Of a DNA stretch of 64,000 bases, positions 1 through 7,024 are shown piece after piece; the first letter of the stretch is position 1, and each line of letters opens with the position of its first letter. The notes under the pieces are model-generated. The model was not told where the DNA came from and did not search any database. It saw only the letters and a list, made by a program, of their open reading frames with translations. Source of the stretch: a virus; the IMG/VR virus record IMGVR_UViG_3300032308_002092, positions 87,208 through 151,207 of that record; one strand, 5' to 3'. The position numbers were made by a program, and so were the translations under genes.

Positions 1-612
1 GCAGCCATCGTTGATCACAGTCGTGCCGTTAGCGCAAGTGATAGTGGTCTGACCCAGCGAGTTAGTGCCTAGCGTACAGCCGACGCCATCTTTTCCGTCT
101 TTACCATCCTTACCAGCAACACCTGTGTTACCAGTATCGCCTTTGTCACCCTTAGGGCCTTGGAGGAGTTTGTAAGCAGTCGAGTCGGTACAGCGAACCC
201 ATCCGTCTGACGTGACTGTGCAAGACGTTCCGTTAGTTCCATTGGTTCCGTTAGTTCCATTAGCACCCTTGTCGCCTTTATCTCCCTTATCTCCTTTGTC
301 ACCCTTAACGGAGACAAACTCAAATGCCAATCCATTAGGACACTTAACCTTAACCATGCCGCTCTCTACTTTGGAGATGCACTGGTTACAGTCTTTTGAG
401 TTAGGAAAGGCAGGTGGCAGAGCAACTGTTTGACCGCCAGTACATGTAAGCGATGCGCCATCTGGTGTGACTGTGCAAAGCCCGAGTTCTTGGTCCTGCA
501 TGTCTACTGAGCCTTGTGGTGCTTCCTCACCCGGAAGAGGGACAGTCATTGTGGGCTCGCCACCACATGCGGAAATCAACAACGGAACTATAAAAACAAA
601 CCTCTTAAGCAT
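1..612 (-). CDS. Collagen-like lipoprotein (C-terminus beyond window)
   Basis: The frame opens at ATG 612 behind an AAGGAGAG ribosome site and stays open for 204 codons to the left edge. Residues 1-16 are a lipoprotein signal peptide (K3 R4, hydrophobic core, lipobox LISAC with Cys16), so the product should be lipidated and envelope-anchored. Two runs of nine Gly-X-Y triplets follow (residues 104-130, rich in GDK and GTN, and 152-178, rich in GKD). They are separated by short Cys-bounded modules with a repeated CTVTxDG pattern (46-57, 131-141; a looser copy at 179-193). Collagen-like triplets in phages usually form trimeric stalks in fibres; here the lipobox points instead to the infected-cell surface. 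The C-terminal domain is not visible. The gene is the last of a minus-strand series and follows a second secreted protein. Confidence 0.85.
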   Translation of the reverse strand, partial: MLKRFVFIVPLLISACGGEPTMTVPLPGEEAPQGSVDMQDQELGLCTVTPDGASLTCTGGQTVALPPAFPNSKDCNQCISKVESGMVKVKCPNGLAFEFVSVKGDKGDKGDKGDKGANGTNGTNGTNGTSCTVTSDGWVRCTDSTAYKLLQGPKGDKGDTGNTGVAGKDGKDGKDGVGCTLGTNSLGQTTITCANGTTVINDGC

Positions 613-625
613 ACTCTCTCCTTGT

Positions 626-1207
626 TTAGAAATTAAATCCACCGGTTACATAGAAGCTTTGTTGTAAAGTAAAAGCAGCACCAAGCGACAAAGAACTGAA
701 GTCCCTGATATACATAAGCCCGACATCTGGCTCGTACTTGGCTTTAGCGGTTGCGGTACAGCACGAGTCAACCGTGGCATATGGTTGAGTCTTAGACATA
801 CCGAGCAAGAACATCAGTCTGTTTGGGTCAGACACAGTTACCTTCTTGATCTCGGTGCGGATGCGGACGCGTTCGATGTAACGCACTGGAGCTTCCTTCC
901 TAGATCCAGAAGTATCGCCAACGTTGATATTGAAACGGTTCACGTTGATGTTGTTAACATCTGTTTGAACACCGTCTTTGTCACAGCAAGGATCTACCTT
1001 ATCTACGACCTTAATCTCAGGCTTAGCAACCACTGGCTTGACAACCGCAGGCTTAGTAACTACAATGGTCTTCTTTGGCTTAGGCTTTGTCGCTTTTTTA
1101 AGCGGACACGGAGCCTCTGTTTTAGCTTTCTGCTCTGTTGCTTCGCAGACAGAACCCAAAGCAATACTGGGTAAAACCATTAGATACAAAATACCAAGAC
1201 GCTTCAT
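626..1207 (-). CDS. Secreted protein with Pro/Lys linker and aromatic beta-type C-terminus
   Basis: 193 residues. An N-terminal signal peptide (MKRLG then a hydrophobic stretch to about residue 20) is followed by a Lys/Pro/Val-rich linker (about 40-70) like those that span the periplasm in TonB-type proteins. An Asn-rich stretch (NNINVNRFNINV) comes next. The C-terminal 60 residues look like amphipathic beta-strands and end in GGFNF; a terminal Phe is typical of outer-membrane barrel signals. Four Cys occur as two CC pairs. It lies 13 bp upstream of the collagen-like lipoprotein gene, so the two may be co-expressed envelope proteins, perhaps altering the surface of the infected cell. That role is inference; I do not recognise the family. 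Confidence 0.7.
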   Translation of the reverse strand: MKRLGILYLMVLPSIALGSVCEATEQKAKTEAPCPLKKATKPKPKKTIVVTKPAVVKPVVAKPEIKVVDKVDPCCDKDGVQTDVNNINVNRFNINVGDTSGSRKEAPVRYIERVRIRTEIKKVTVSDPNRLMFLLGMSKTQPYATVDSCCTATAKAKYEPDVGLMYIRDFSSLSLGAAFTLQQSFYVTGGFNF

Positions 1208-1217
1208 ACTATCTCCT

Positions 1218-1493
1218 TTACTTGATTTTCCTAAGACGCAACCTAGTACCTGATGGATTGATTCTCTCGTCTTTCGTTAGCGCACTAGACACAGCAGAGC
1301 TGCAGTACTGTGCAAGCTCTTCCTCGCTAGAGTTCTTCTTCGTTGTCAGCTCGCCTGACTTAAAGACATCAAACAGCTTTTGTGCCACTTGGCTTTTAAA
1401 GCTCTTGTTCTTTAAGAGCTCTTCGTCAATACTAAGCTTGAGCTCTTCTGCTAGCTGGCATACGATTTGATAAATAGCTTCTTTTTGCGACAT
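1218..1493 (-). CDS. Hypothetical protein, 91 aa
   Basis: Mostly helical and charged; N-terminal MSQKEAIYQIVCQLAEEL looks like a small alpha-helical domain, and the tail is basic (RLRLRKIK). It is preceded by AAAGGAGA and by a TTCCGA-type intergenic hairpin at 1511-1531. No family recognised. Confidence 0.65.
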   Translation of the reverse strand: MSQKEAIYQIVCQLAEELKLSIDEELLKNKSFKSQVAQKLFDVFKSGELTTKKNSSEEELAQYCSSAVSSALTKDERINPSGTRLRLRKIK

Positions 1494-1513
1494 GGCAATC
1501 TCCTTTGAGGAAT

Positions 1514-1528
1514 GATAAGATCGGAATC
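1514..1528 (-). promoter_or_regulatory. TTCCGA intergenic motif in a hairpin
   Basis: The minus strand reads GATTCCGATCTTATC; flanking AATGAT and ATCATT (1511-1531) can pair, putting TTCCGA in the loop, just upstream of the SD of the 1218-1493 gene. Function unknown: early promoter or RNA signal. Confidence 0.4.
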
Positions 1529-1814
1529 ATTCGATGTTGTACCCTAGTTCCTTCGCTCGCTTTACGGAAAGGGTTCCTCTCTCTTCTCCAGGTCGCTTGG
1601 TTCGATCTACGCCGTAGCGTTCGAAGTTAACCCACTTGCCATCTAGCTCAGCTAACTGATAAACGATCTGCTGATCGTCGATGAACGAGTGGCCAACGCC
1701 ATGCTGTTTAACCAGAGCCTCTACGGTTTCTTTGTATTCCTCGAAGAACCGCTTAACCTCTGCTTTCTTGCGGTCTAGCTCGACTAATTTAAGATGCAGT
1801 TGTGTTAGTGACAT
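1527..1814 (-). CDS. Hypothetical protein, 95 aa
   Basis: An N-terminal coiled-coil-like helix (KLVELDRKKAEVKRFFEEY) is followed by a mixed region containing GVGHSFIDDQQIVYQLAELD. It overlaps the end of the upstream gene by 26 bp, typical of translational coupling here. SD GGAGAAGATC precedes ATG 1814. Its THLKLVELD-like start resembles a piece of the 3753-4028 product (HLKLVELDVV), which may be chance. No family recognised. Confidence 0.65.
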   Translation of the reverse strand: MSLTQLHLKLVELDRKKAEVKRFFEEYKETVEALVKQHGVGHSFIDDQQIVYQLAELDGKWVNFERYGVDRTKRPGEERGTLSVKRAKELGYNIE

Positions 1815-2205
1815 GATCTTCTCCTTTTAGTAGTGTTTCTATAGCTTTCTCGGTCTCGTAGATGTCTATGAACTTCTGGAAGTCTTTTCTGTAGATTGCA
1901 GAGTCGTGCAAGATGAACCAGGAGTATCCCATTGAGCGATCCGAGGATAGCTTGAAAGGACTACCCAAGCACTTGCGTGCGATTCTAACTGTGCTCAACC
2001 AATCTGCGGTAATATTCCTGCACATCCTACCAGCATCTGAGTACTCGCGAAGGGTACAGTTAGATCTAGATCTAATAGTGTTTCTTTTAGCCGAGGCCTT
2101 GTTCTTGACAACTGCATAGCGAAGCATGGTGATGATGTGTTCGCATGTTGTGTCATTATAGAGATTACGCAGATTACAGGGCTGCAAACCGCAAGACTTG
2201 TGCAT
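1789..2205 (-). CDS. Hypothetical protein, 138 aa
   Basis: Unrecognised; Cys-rich and basic in the first 90 residues (CGLQPCNLRNL, CEHI, SNCTL, GRMCRN), acidic and helical at the C-terminus. Start ATG 2205 has a strong GGAGGTG SD whose 5' part is locked in an 8-bp hairpin (2213-2236). Confidence 0.6.
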   Translation of the reverse strand: MHKSCGLQPCNLRNLYNDTTCEHIITMLRYAVVKNKASAKRNTIRSRSNCTLREYSDAGRMCRNITADWLSTVRIARKCLGSPFKLSSDRSMGYSWFILHDSAIYRKDFQKFIDIYETEKAIETLLKGEDHVTNTTAS

Positions 2206-2212
2206 AACACCT

Positions 2213-2236
2213 CCGATAGATACTGATGTCTATCGG
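2213..2236 (-). promoter_or_regulatory. Hairpin abutting the SD of the 1789-2205 gene
   Basis: CCGATAGA pairs perfectly with TCTATCGG around an 8-nt loop. On the transcript the 3' arm runs directly into the GGAGG ribosome site, so folding would limit ribosome access. A doubled CCGA motif (2231-2245) overlaps the 5' arm. Confidence 0.55.
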
Positions 2237-2245
2237 ATCGGGATC

Positions 2246-2809
2246 TTAATCTTTGATTACTGAGAGGTGTCGTGGCTTGGCTAGCTTGGTGGGCTCTGGC
2301 TTCACTTTGGCTTTAGTGGGTTCTTGCTTTGGCTTGGGCTGAACACGTGGCTTAGTTCCATCCATCACGGACATCGCTTGCTTTAGCTGTGCAGCTATGA
2401 CCTCTGACATCTTGGTTGGCTCGCCGTTGAACTGAATCATTGGGTTGTACCCGGAATCGACTGCACGCTGAAGGTGCTCTAATCTCTCTACGTTAAGATT
2501 CATCAGCCTATCTCTAAGGTCGTTCTTATAGAGCGCATGCGAAGCATTTTTGTTAGGTTGCTCTATCTGAGCTAAAAGTTCTTTCATCTCGCTGTGGCTC
2601 TTGTTGGCTGCCTTCATATGTATCTGTGCAGCCTTGGGAACCTCTAGCTCTGCTAGGTGCTCTTTGTAAAAAGCTAGGATGTTGGTCATCATCCTTAGTA
2701 CGTATCTGTGCTTGCTTATCTTGCTAGATAGGTAGTACCAGGCTGTGAGAAAACCTAAAGCAAATGAACCAGAGATTAGTAGTGTAACGGCTACGGCGGT
2801 CTTATCCAT
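2246..2809 (-). CDS. Membrane-anchored protein with Pro/Lys-rich tail
   Basis: About 187 residues from ATG 2809; an in-frame TTG 12 bp earlier is possible but less likely. One N-terminal transmembrane helix (VAVTLLISGSFALGFLTAWY) is followed by a long charged helical region (about 30-140) and a C-terminal tail of KP/PEPTK repeats (about 150-180). The layout, an anchor with a cytoplasmic or periplasmic coiled coil and extended tail, resembles i-spanin-like or envelope-tethering proteins, but nothing diagnostic is present. Function unknown. Confidence 0.65.
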   Translation of the reverse strand: MDKTAVAVTLLISGSFALGFLTAWYYLSSKISKHRYVLRMMTNILAFYKEHLAELEVPKAAQIHMKAANKSHSEMKELLAQIEQPNKNASHALYKNDLRDRLMNLNVERLEHLQRAVDSGYNPMIQFNGEPTKMSEVIAAQLKQAMSVMDGTKPRVQPKPKQEPTKAKVKPEPTKLAKPRHLSVIKD

Positions 2810-2829
2810 GGTTGTGTCCAATCACAACT

Positions 2830-3354
2830 TCAATCGTTGTTCTGCTCATCTTCTTGAACCTTAGAGTACACTAGTGCTGCTAACTCAGCTGTTGTTAAGC
2901 CTGTTTTCTTAAGTCTATCCCTGAATTCTTTTAGCTTCTTGGGGTCGGCATTGTGGCGACCTCTGTTCGCCTTCTCTGGGATATGTCTTGTGTTATCAGC
3001 AGCGTACCCATTTGAGTTTTTCTTACGATCTGGGCTCAGCTTTTCTCCCGCTTTCTTCTCTGCGTTCTCGAAGCTACTTGCCAACTTAGCATTAGACTCT
3101 GATTTGCCTTTGGACTTTGGCGTCGCGGTGCCGTTGCCGTGGTTCTCACGGCGGCGCGCCTGTTGCGCCTTATTCTGGGCCCTTTCCGGGTGTCCCACTG
3201 TCTGCCTGGCTGAGTTGAGCTTCTTCCTACATGCCCCGCATCTGACACCAGGTCCACCACCTGGGACGTCGGTATTGCATCTAACGCACTTAGATTTCTC
3301 AAGTATTTCGTTTGCCATCTTGTTTATTTTCTCTGAGAGATCTAAGTCGTCCAC
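2830..3354 (-). CDS. Zinc-ribbon, basic protein
   Basis: 174 residues from GTG 3354, chosen because GGAGG lies 6 nt upstream. Residues about 23-43 hold two CxxC pairs (CVRC and CGAC), a zinc ribbon of the sort found in nucleic-acid-binding proteins. A long Lys/Arg/Gln/Asn-rich low-complexity region follows, then a C-terminal helical segment (LKEFRDRLKKTGLTTAELAA). It could bind DNA or RNA or modify transcription; the exact role is unknown. Confidence 0.65.
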   Translation of the reverse strand: MDDLDLSEKINKMANEILEKSKCVRCNTDVPGGGPGVRCGACRKKLNSARQTVGHPERAQNKAQQARRRENHGNGTATPKSKGKSESNAKLASSFENAEKKAGEKLSPDRKKNSNGYAADNTRHIPEKANRGRHNADPKKLKEFRDRLKKTGLTTAELAALVYSKVQEDEQNND

Positions 3355-3366
3355 GTGAAACCTCCG

Positions 3367-3386
3367 ATAATAGCTATACTATTATA
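3367..3386 (-). promoter_or_regulatory. TATAAT box and hairpin before the zinc-ribbon gene
   Basis: On the minus strand TATAAT (3386-3381) overlaps a 7-bp hairpin (ATAATAG / CTATTAT, 5-nt loop, 3367-3385) whose 3' end adjoins CGGAGG, the SD of the GTG-started gene. It resembles the TAYAAT boxes of the late plus-strand genes. Confidence 0.4.
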
Positions 3387-3403
3387 CCACCGACACTGCC
3401 TCG

Positions 3404-3586
3404 TCAGTCTTGCTCTAAATGCTTGTATTTATTGAGAGTATAAGTTAGGCGCTTCATGATCTCTGTTATCACGGTCTTGAACTCTGAACTAGAAGATACA
3501 TCCGCCAATACGTCATAGTATAGGTCAGATTGGTTCTCTATGTGCTTCATCGCTTCTTTCTTTAGTTCTTGCTTTGTTGCGTTCAT
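3404..3586 (-). CDS. Hypothetical protein, 60 aa
   Basis: Small, charged and helical (MNATKQELKKEAMKHIENQ); SD is weak. It overlaps the upstream gene by 62 bp in a different frame, so one of the two starts or ends may be wrong. No family recognised. Confidence 0.5.
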   Translation of the reverse strand: MNATKQELKKEAMKHIENQSDLYYDVLADVSSSSEFKTVITEIMKRLTYTLNKYKHLEQD

Positions 3587-3749
3587 TCATTATCCTCGCG
3601 TATAGGTAGTACTCTAAGTATAGAACTCTGTCGAAGTTGTAGCCAAAGGTGTTCTCAAATATCGTCTCTGGCTCTATCAGCTCGAGATCTTTTAGCATGA
3701 TGATTAGGGCCATTAATAGGCTTCTGGGTTCGTCTCTATTTAGAACCAT
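3525..3749 (-). CDS. Hypothetical protein, 74 aa
   Basis: Hydrophobic/acidic N-terminal part (SLLMALIIMLKDLELIEPE) and a Tyr-rich middle (LYLEYYLYARIMNE), then a basic tail read through the start of the next gene. The overlap of 62 bp is long even for this region; the last 20 residues look like out-of-frame sequence. Function unknown. Confidence 0.5.
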   Translation of the reverse strand: MVLNRDEPRSLLMALIIMLKDLELIEPETIFENTFGYNFDRVLYLEYYLYARIMNERNKARTKERSDEAHREPI

Positions 3750-3752
3750 TGG

Positions 3753-4028
3753 TTATCCAAGTTTCATGGACAGATCATCTACTGACTTAAATGGGATTAT
3801 ACTTCTCTGATCTTGGTCCCAGGTGCATTCGTACACGCGACCGTTGCGAGTCACTACGCCCACCATGAAGCCATTGTCCTCTATATCGGTTACTATAGCA
3901 ATTCGATCGTCTTTCGTGTACCACATGCCTAGCAAATCAAACTCGTCAGGCTCGGTCGGCATGTCTTCAATCACTACATCTAATTCGACTAACTTCAGGT
4001 GTGAGTACTTCGTGTCTCTCAGATTCAT
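3753..4028 (-). CDS. Hypothetical protein, 91 aa
   Basis: Acidic N-terminus, then a beta-rich segment (DRIAIVTDIEDNGFMVGVV) reminiscent of small SH3-like barrels. It overlaps the upstream gene by 62 bp. A similar phrase, NDNGFIVEPV, occurs in the 5359-5703 product, so the two may be distant relatives. Function unknown. Confidence 0.6.
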   Translation of the reverse strand: MNLRDTKYSHLKLVELDVVIEDMPTEPDEFDLLGMWYTKDDRIAIVTDIEDNGFMVGVVTRNGRVYECTWDQDQRSIIPFKSVDDLSMKLG

Positions 4029-4212
4029 CTAAAACTCCTAGTGGTTTACAAACGTCTTCTAGGAGAAACAACCCACGATACAACATCGACCATCCGGTCT
4101 CGGTACGGAACTTAAACCAGACGAAGTCATTGACCTCTCCGCCTAGTGGTAGCACTATCTGCTTACCATTCAACTCATAGAGAGACATCGGCTCCAACAT
4201 TAAGCCGCTCAT
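3967..4212 (-). CDS. Hypothetical protein, 81 aa
   Basis: Beta-rich, with aromatic residues (VWFKFRTETGWSMLYRGLF); it starts inside the end of the RNase H gene (38-bp overlap). A second ATG at 4200 is an alternative start. No family recognised. Confidence 0.55.
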   Translation of the reverse strand: MSGLMLEPMSLYELNGKQIVLPLGGEVNDFVWFKFRTETGWSMLYRGLFLLEDVCKPLGVLDESERHEVLTPEVSRIRCSD

Positions 4213-4663
4213 ACTCCCTCCTCTTCCTCTCGTTGACTATAGCCATGGTTGCTAACTTGTCTGCCATCTCGTTGTACTGGTCACCAGAGTGACCCTTAAC
4301 CCACTTAAACACCAGATCTCTTTGATCTATCATCGATAGGATTTTTACCCAGATATCTTTATGGGCTATTGGATTTCCGTTGGCGGTCTTCCAGTTTCTC
4401 TTGATCCACCCGTCGGTCCAACCTTTGTTTATAGAGTTCACGATGTACTGCGAGTCGGTGTAGACCGTAGTTTTAGTCTTAGGGTCGACACGCTTTAGGC
4501 CTTCGTGTACCGCAGAAAGTTCGCAAAAGTTGTTGGTAGTGTTCTCTGAAACGTATCCGCAGTGTTGAGCCACTTGCCCACTAGGGTAGATTATTACACA
4601 ACCCCACGAGCCCTCTCCGGGATTCGGAGAGCAGGCGCCGTCGGTGTAAAGCAGTATCGTCAT
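4175..4663 (-). CDS. rnhA: Ribonuclease HI
   Basis: 162 residues, the usual length of bacterial RNase HI, which cuts the RNA strand of RNA-DNA hybrids by two-metal catalysis. The family motifs are intact: YTDGACSPNPG (first catalytic Asp, residue 8), NNFCELSAV (catalytic Glu), YTDSQYIVNSI (second Asp), and VKGHSGDQYNEMADKLA (flap His and fourth carboxylate). The usual basic-handle segment (WIKRNWKT) is present between the second Asp and the His. In phages it removes primers or R-loops during replication. It is co-translated with the 4660-4875 gene (4-bp overlap). Confidence 0.95.
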   Translation of the reverse strand: MTILLYTDGACSPNPGEGSWGCVIIYPSGQVAQHCGYVSENTTNNFCELSAVHEGLKRVDPKTKTTVYTDSQYIVNSINKGWTDGWIKRNWKTANGNPIAHKDIWVKILSMIDQRDLVFKWVKGHSGDQYNEMADKLATMAIVNERKRREYERLNVGADVSL

Positions 4664-4875
4664 ACTTGTTTTGCTTTGATGTAACCTAAGAGCATCTTGT
4701 CATACTCGCTTAGGTTAAAGGTTACCTTGATCTTTTGAGAGATGAGCATTAACTCGTACGCTAATCTCTCTTGCTCTCTTTGTCTTTGCAGTCTTTCGCC
4801 ACTGTACTCGTTGTCGTAGTTACCATAATACTCAGGCTCTTCGTACGTGCCGTAGCCTTGGTAAGTACTATACAT
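4660..4875 (-). CDS. Tyr-rich hypothetical protein, 71 aa
   Basis: The first 25 residues are Tyr/Gly/Glu-rich (MYSTYQGYGTYEEPEYYGNY); the rest is an amphipathic helix. ATGA-type coupling to RNase HI suggests co-expression. Function unknown. Confidence 0.6.
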   Translation of the reverse strand: MYSTYQGYGTYEEPEYYGNYDNEYSGERLQRQREQERLAYELMLISQKIKVTFNLSEYDKMLLGYIKAKQV

Positions 4876-5314
4876 TTTGCTTAGCCAGTGGTTTGTAAGA
4901 GAACTTATCTTTCCACGCTAGTCGTTGAGCTTCCGACCATGGTCCGCCACCTTCTTCGATGATCTTGGCTCTTTGCGCAAGCCATCGATCGCCATCCGAG
5001 GACTTATTGACTTGCTTTATGAACGGAGAGTCCTCAATTGGGACTAGGTAACCTTCCTTACCCTTCCTTAGAGTGATCTCTAGCGATTCGCTTGTTTCCA
5101 CGAAGAGCCTTAGATCTTCTAGACTGCACTCATAGTAGGTACTGCCACCAGCTTGGTGACCTAGTCTGATCTTAGTCACAGAGGCGTTCTCGTCTGCAAT
5201 CTCTTCGATGTCATCCATGCACAGAAAAAGAGTATTCTTGGTTGTATGTAACTTAGATGTCATAAATAGAATGTTACCGGTAACTTCGTATCCGCTTTTC
5301 AAAACTTTCTCCAA
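4868..5314 (-). CDS. Hypothetical protein, 148 aa
   Basis: A beta-rich N-terminal domain with an acidic stretch (CMDDIEEIADENASVTKIRL) is followed by a helical C-terminus with Trp residues (GPWSEAQRLAWKDKF). It overlaps the next gene by 8 bp. No family recognised. Confidence 0.65.
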   Translation of the reverse strand: MEKVLKSGYEVTGNILFMTSKLHTTKNTLFLCMDDIEEIADENASVTKIRLGHQAGGSTYYECSLEDLRLFVETSESLEITLRKGKEGYLVPIEDSPFIKQVNKSSDGDRWLAQRAKIIEEGGGPWSEAQRLAWKDKFSYKPLAKQNV

Positions 5315-5340
5315 TGCTGTTACTATTCGGTCTGGATGAT

Positions 5341-5354
5341 ATGATATCGGAATC
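5341..5354 (-). promoter_or_regulatory. TTCCGA motif between 5314 and 5359
   Basis: The minus strand reads GATTCCGATATCAT; the surrounding TATCG/CGATA can form a short stem. It lies in the 44-bp gap upstream of the 4868-5314 gene. Confidence 0.4.
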
Positions 5355-5358
5355 GATA

Positions 5359-5703
5359 CTAATCTGGTGGTAGTTTGACTTTATACGCCGTATATGTGAT
5401 CGTTGGGAACCTGTAGGGGAACAAGAAACTCGAGAAGAAAGGATCTTGAGAATGGTCGCGGACTTTAAACGGTACTGGCTCGACAATGAAGCCATTGTCA
5501 TTGAGGTCTTCTAAGCAACCGTCGTAGTAAGACAGACCCTCTTTTCCTGACCATGTTAGAGACTTGTCCCGGGGAAATATTACTGGTGTCTTGCCCTCCA
5601 ATAGGACAGTCTCTACGTCTTTGAGTAGCTTCTCTCTAACTTCTTTATTTCGCTCTAACCTATTATTTTCAATCTGACTTTTAATCTTCTGAGCAAGATT
5701 CAT
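5359..5703 (-). CDS. Hypothetical protein, 114 aa
   Basis: An N-terminal charged helix (about 1-35) precedes a beta-rich domain (VIFPRDKSLTWSGKEGL, then NDNGFIVEPVPFKV). A strong GGAGG SD precedes ATG 5703. Possible distant relation to the 3753-4028 protein through the DNGFxVxxV phrase. Function unknown. Confidence 0.65.
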   Translation of the reverse strand: MNLAQKIKSQIENNRLERNKEVREKLLKDVETVLLEGKTPVIFPRDKSLTWSGKEGLSYYDGCLEDLNDNGFIVEPVPFKVRDHSQDPFFSSFLFPYRFPTITYTAYKVKLPPD

Positions 5704-5766
5704 ATTTACCTCCTTCTTTCTTGCTGTAGGTAAAATAAGCTACCTATGAATTTGTAAACCCCCACC

Positions 5767-5967
5767 TTAATCTTTTGTATCTTTGCCTCTGAAGATATCT
5801 CTGTAGTACTTAATGTCCTGCAGCTGACGCATGCGGTTAATATCATCTGCCATCCTGCGTCTGTCTTGCTCTTCGGAAGAGCCGTAGCTGCCGCGACCTA
5901 GGAATATAGGTATCATGCCAATCAATATAAAAACTGCCAACAATATAAAAAATACGTCCGTGCTCAT
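5767..5967 (-). CDS. Small single-pass membrane protein, 66 aa
   Basis: One N-terminal transmembrane helix (VFFILLAVFILIGMIPIFL) and a basic/acidic cytoplasmic tail (RRRMADDINRMRQLQDIKYY). It is downstream of a 198-bp structured intergenic region. Function unknown. Confidence 0.65.
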   Translation of the reverse strand: MSTDVFFILLAVFILIGMIPIFLGRGSYGSSEEQDRRRMADDINRMRQLQDIKYYRDIFRGKDTKD

Positions 5968-5989
5968 TAATCCTCTAATTGAGATGGGT

Positions 5990-6150
5990 GAAGGGTGGGA
6001 ACCGCGTAGCCCAAGCTTCGAACTTGAAGGTACCGTTCCCTCTACGCAACTTAGGCGCGCGTAGCCTATCTAAGAACAACCCGGGGTTTTAAGTCCTTCG
6101 ATTCTTAGGGACAGCCTATGCTTTCTTCTCCCCTCACATATTTGGGGCTT
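5990..6150 (-). ncRNA. Structured intergenic RNA, unclassified
   Basis: The 198-bp gap between two genes has dense inverted repeats on the minus strand: CCCC/GGGG near 6140, CTAAGAA/TTCTTAG enclosing AACCCC/GGGTT, and two copies of CTACGC flanking one GCGTAG. GCGTAG can therefore pair with only one CTACGC at a time. GGGAAC/GTTCCC interleaves with the second pairing, and a hairpin around GTTCGAAG resembles a tRNA T-arm. No D-arm or anticodon arm fits, so it is not a tRNA. It could be an RNA switch or a processing site. Confidence 0.4.
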
Positions 6151-6165
6151 GCACGGACGCATCCG

Positions 6166-6672
6166 TCAAAGAGTCTTAAAGAGATTCTTATTGGATTTAT
6201 ACTCGTAAAAGAAATCATTAAGTAATTTCTCAACACCCCCTGCTTCACGTATTTCACTTAGTGTTAGTGTATATGTTCTCATTATGTGAGGTGCTGGACC
6301 TTCATTATGGTCTATGAAGAAGTAACAATGTATTAACTCATGATAAACTATTTGTTTAACCTCCTCCTCAGAGAGGTTTAGAGCATCAACAAAGCTTACT
6401 ATTATTAACGGCATTATGTATATGCCCATCACGCCTATGGCTTGACACGTGCCTACTGCGGTTTTGTCCGGCATATTTCCAAAGACTATTTGCGGTCTCT
6501 CTTTAGTAGAGCAGCTTAAGCCGTGACTATCGCATGTGGTGATAAAGCGGTCTACCAAGTCTTCTAGAAAGACATCAGATTTTCTTGGCCCATCATACCT
6601 AGTGGTGCAGCAAGATGCTAAGATAGAGTAGAGTATGATAAGTATTTTTATTCGATAGTGCAGTCTATACAA
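6166..6672 (-). CDS. Lipoprotein with zincin (HELIH) motif
   Basis: 168 residues starting at TTG 6672, the only start with a spaced SD (AAGGA, 6 nt). The N-terminus is basic then hydrophobic and ends in a lipobox (ILASC, Cys about 21). Around residue 110 is VYHELIHCYFFIDHNEG: HExxH with a third His seven residues later, a spacing seen in putative metallopeptidases of the HELGHC type. A zinc-dependent peptidase anchored to the inner face of the outer membrane, or to the cell surface, is the likeliest reading. The substrate is unknown; envelope remodelling or lysis would fit. It overlaps the upstream gene by 8 bp. Confidence 0.7.
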   Translation of the reverse strand: MYRLHYRIKILIILYSILASCCTTRYDGPRKSDVFLEDLVDRFITTCDSHGLSCSTKERPQIVFGNMPDKTAVGTCQAIGVMGIYIMPLIIVSFVDALNLSEEEVKQIVYHELIHCYFFIDHNEGPAPHIMRTYTLTLSEIREAGGVEKLLNDFFYEYKSNKNLFKTL

Positions 6673-7024
6673 GGAGCGTCCTTCTTATTATCTCGTCTGT
6701 TATTAGTTTTGCTGCCTCTTTGTGTATCACAGAGTTGTCGCGTGGCACAGTGGTTACCCTATCTATGGACCCACTGGAACTCAATAGCAACACATTCACC
6801 TGATCTCCATTGGAGCTTAGTTGTATTACTTTAGCGTAATGGTTTCCGTAGCTGCAGTAAACAAACGGAGAATCTCCATAGCCTTCGCACAACCAGAAGT
6901 GCCAGTCGTCGCGAAGAAGAGAATTAGGAGGCATAGACACGTCAGGTTTGGTCTTAGGACGAGTGAACACTATTGTGTCTTCACCGTCTAGTCCTTTGAT
7001 TGTCTTAATCGATGAATTTGCCAT
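6665..7024 (-). CDS. Hypothetical protein, 119 aa
   Basis: Beta-rich, with aromatic segments (DDWHFWLCEGYGDSPFVYC) and a helical C-terminus. SD is weak, so translation is probably coupled to the 7005-7184 gene, which overlaps it by 20 bp. Function unknown. Confidence 0.6.
   Translation of the reverse strand: MANSSIKTIKGLDGEDTIVFTRPKTKPDVSMPPNSLLRDDWHFWLCEGYGDSPFVYCSYGNHYAKVIQLSSNGDQVNVLLLSSSGSIDRVTTVPRDNSVIHKEAAKLITDEIIRRTLLV

Noticed and set aside
212-433. Plus-strand ORF with VPLVPLVPLAPLSPLSPL repeats
   Set aside because: It is the antisense shadow of the Gly-X-Y codons of the collagen-like gene.
3388-3402. A sixth copy of the 17-nt element on the opposite strand (ccgacactgcctcg)
   Set aside because: Only ten consecutive bases match and the rest diverges; probably chance.
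3390-3412. A hammerhead suggested by CTGACGAG on the minus strand near 3405
   Set aside because: No GAAA, stem I or stem III partner lies at the right place; the sequence is the end of a gene.
5990-6060. A tRNA or tmRNA 3' part suggested by a T-arm-like GTTCGAAG hairpin
   Set aside because: No D-arm, no anticodon arm and no CCA-type end fit; the acceptor-like pairing competes with other stems.
5990-6060. HDV-like ribozyme suggested by the 1-2-1'-2' order of stems
   Set aside because: Only one nucleotide separates the two 3' strands, leaving no room for P4 and the catalytic J4/2 segment.
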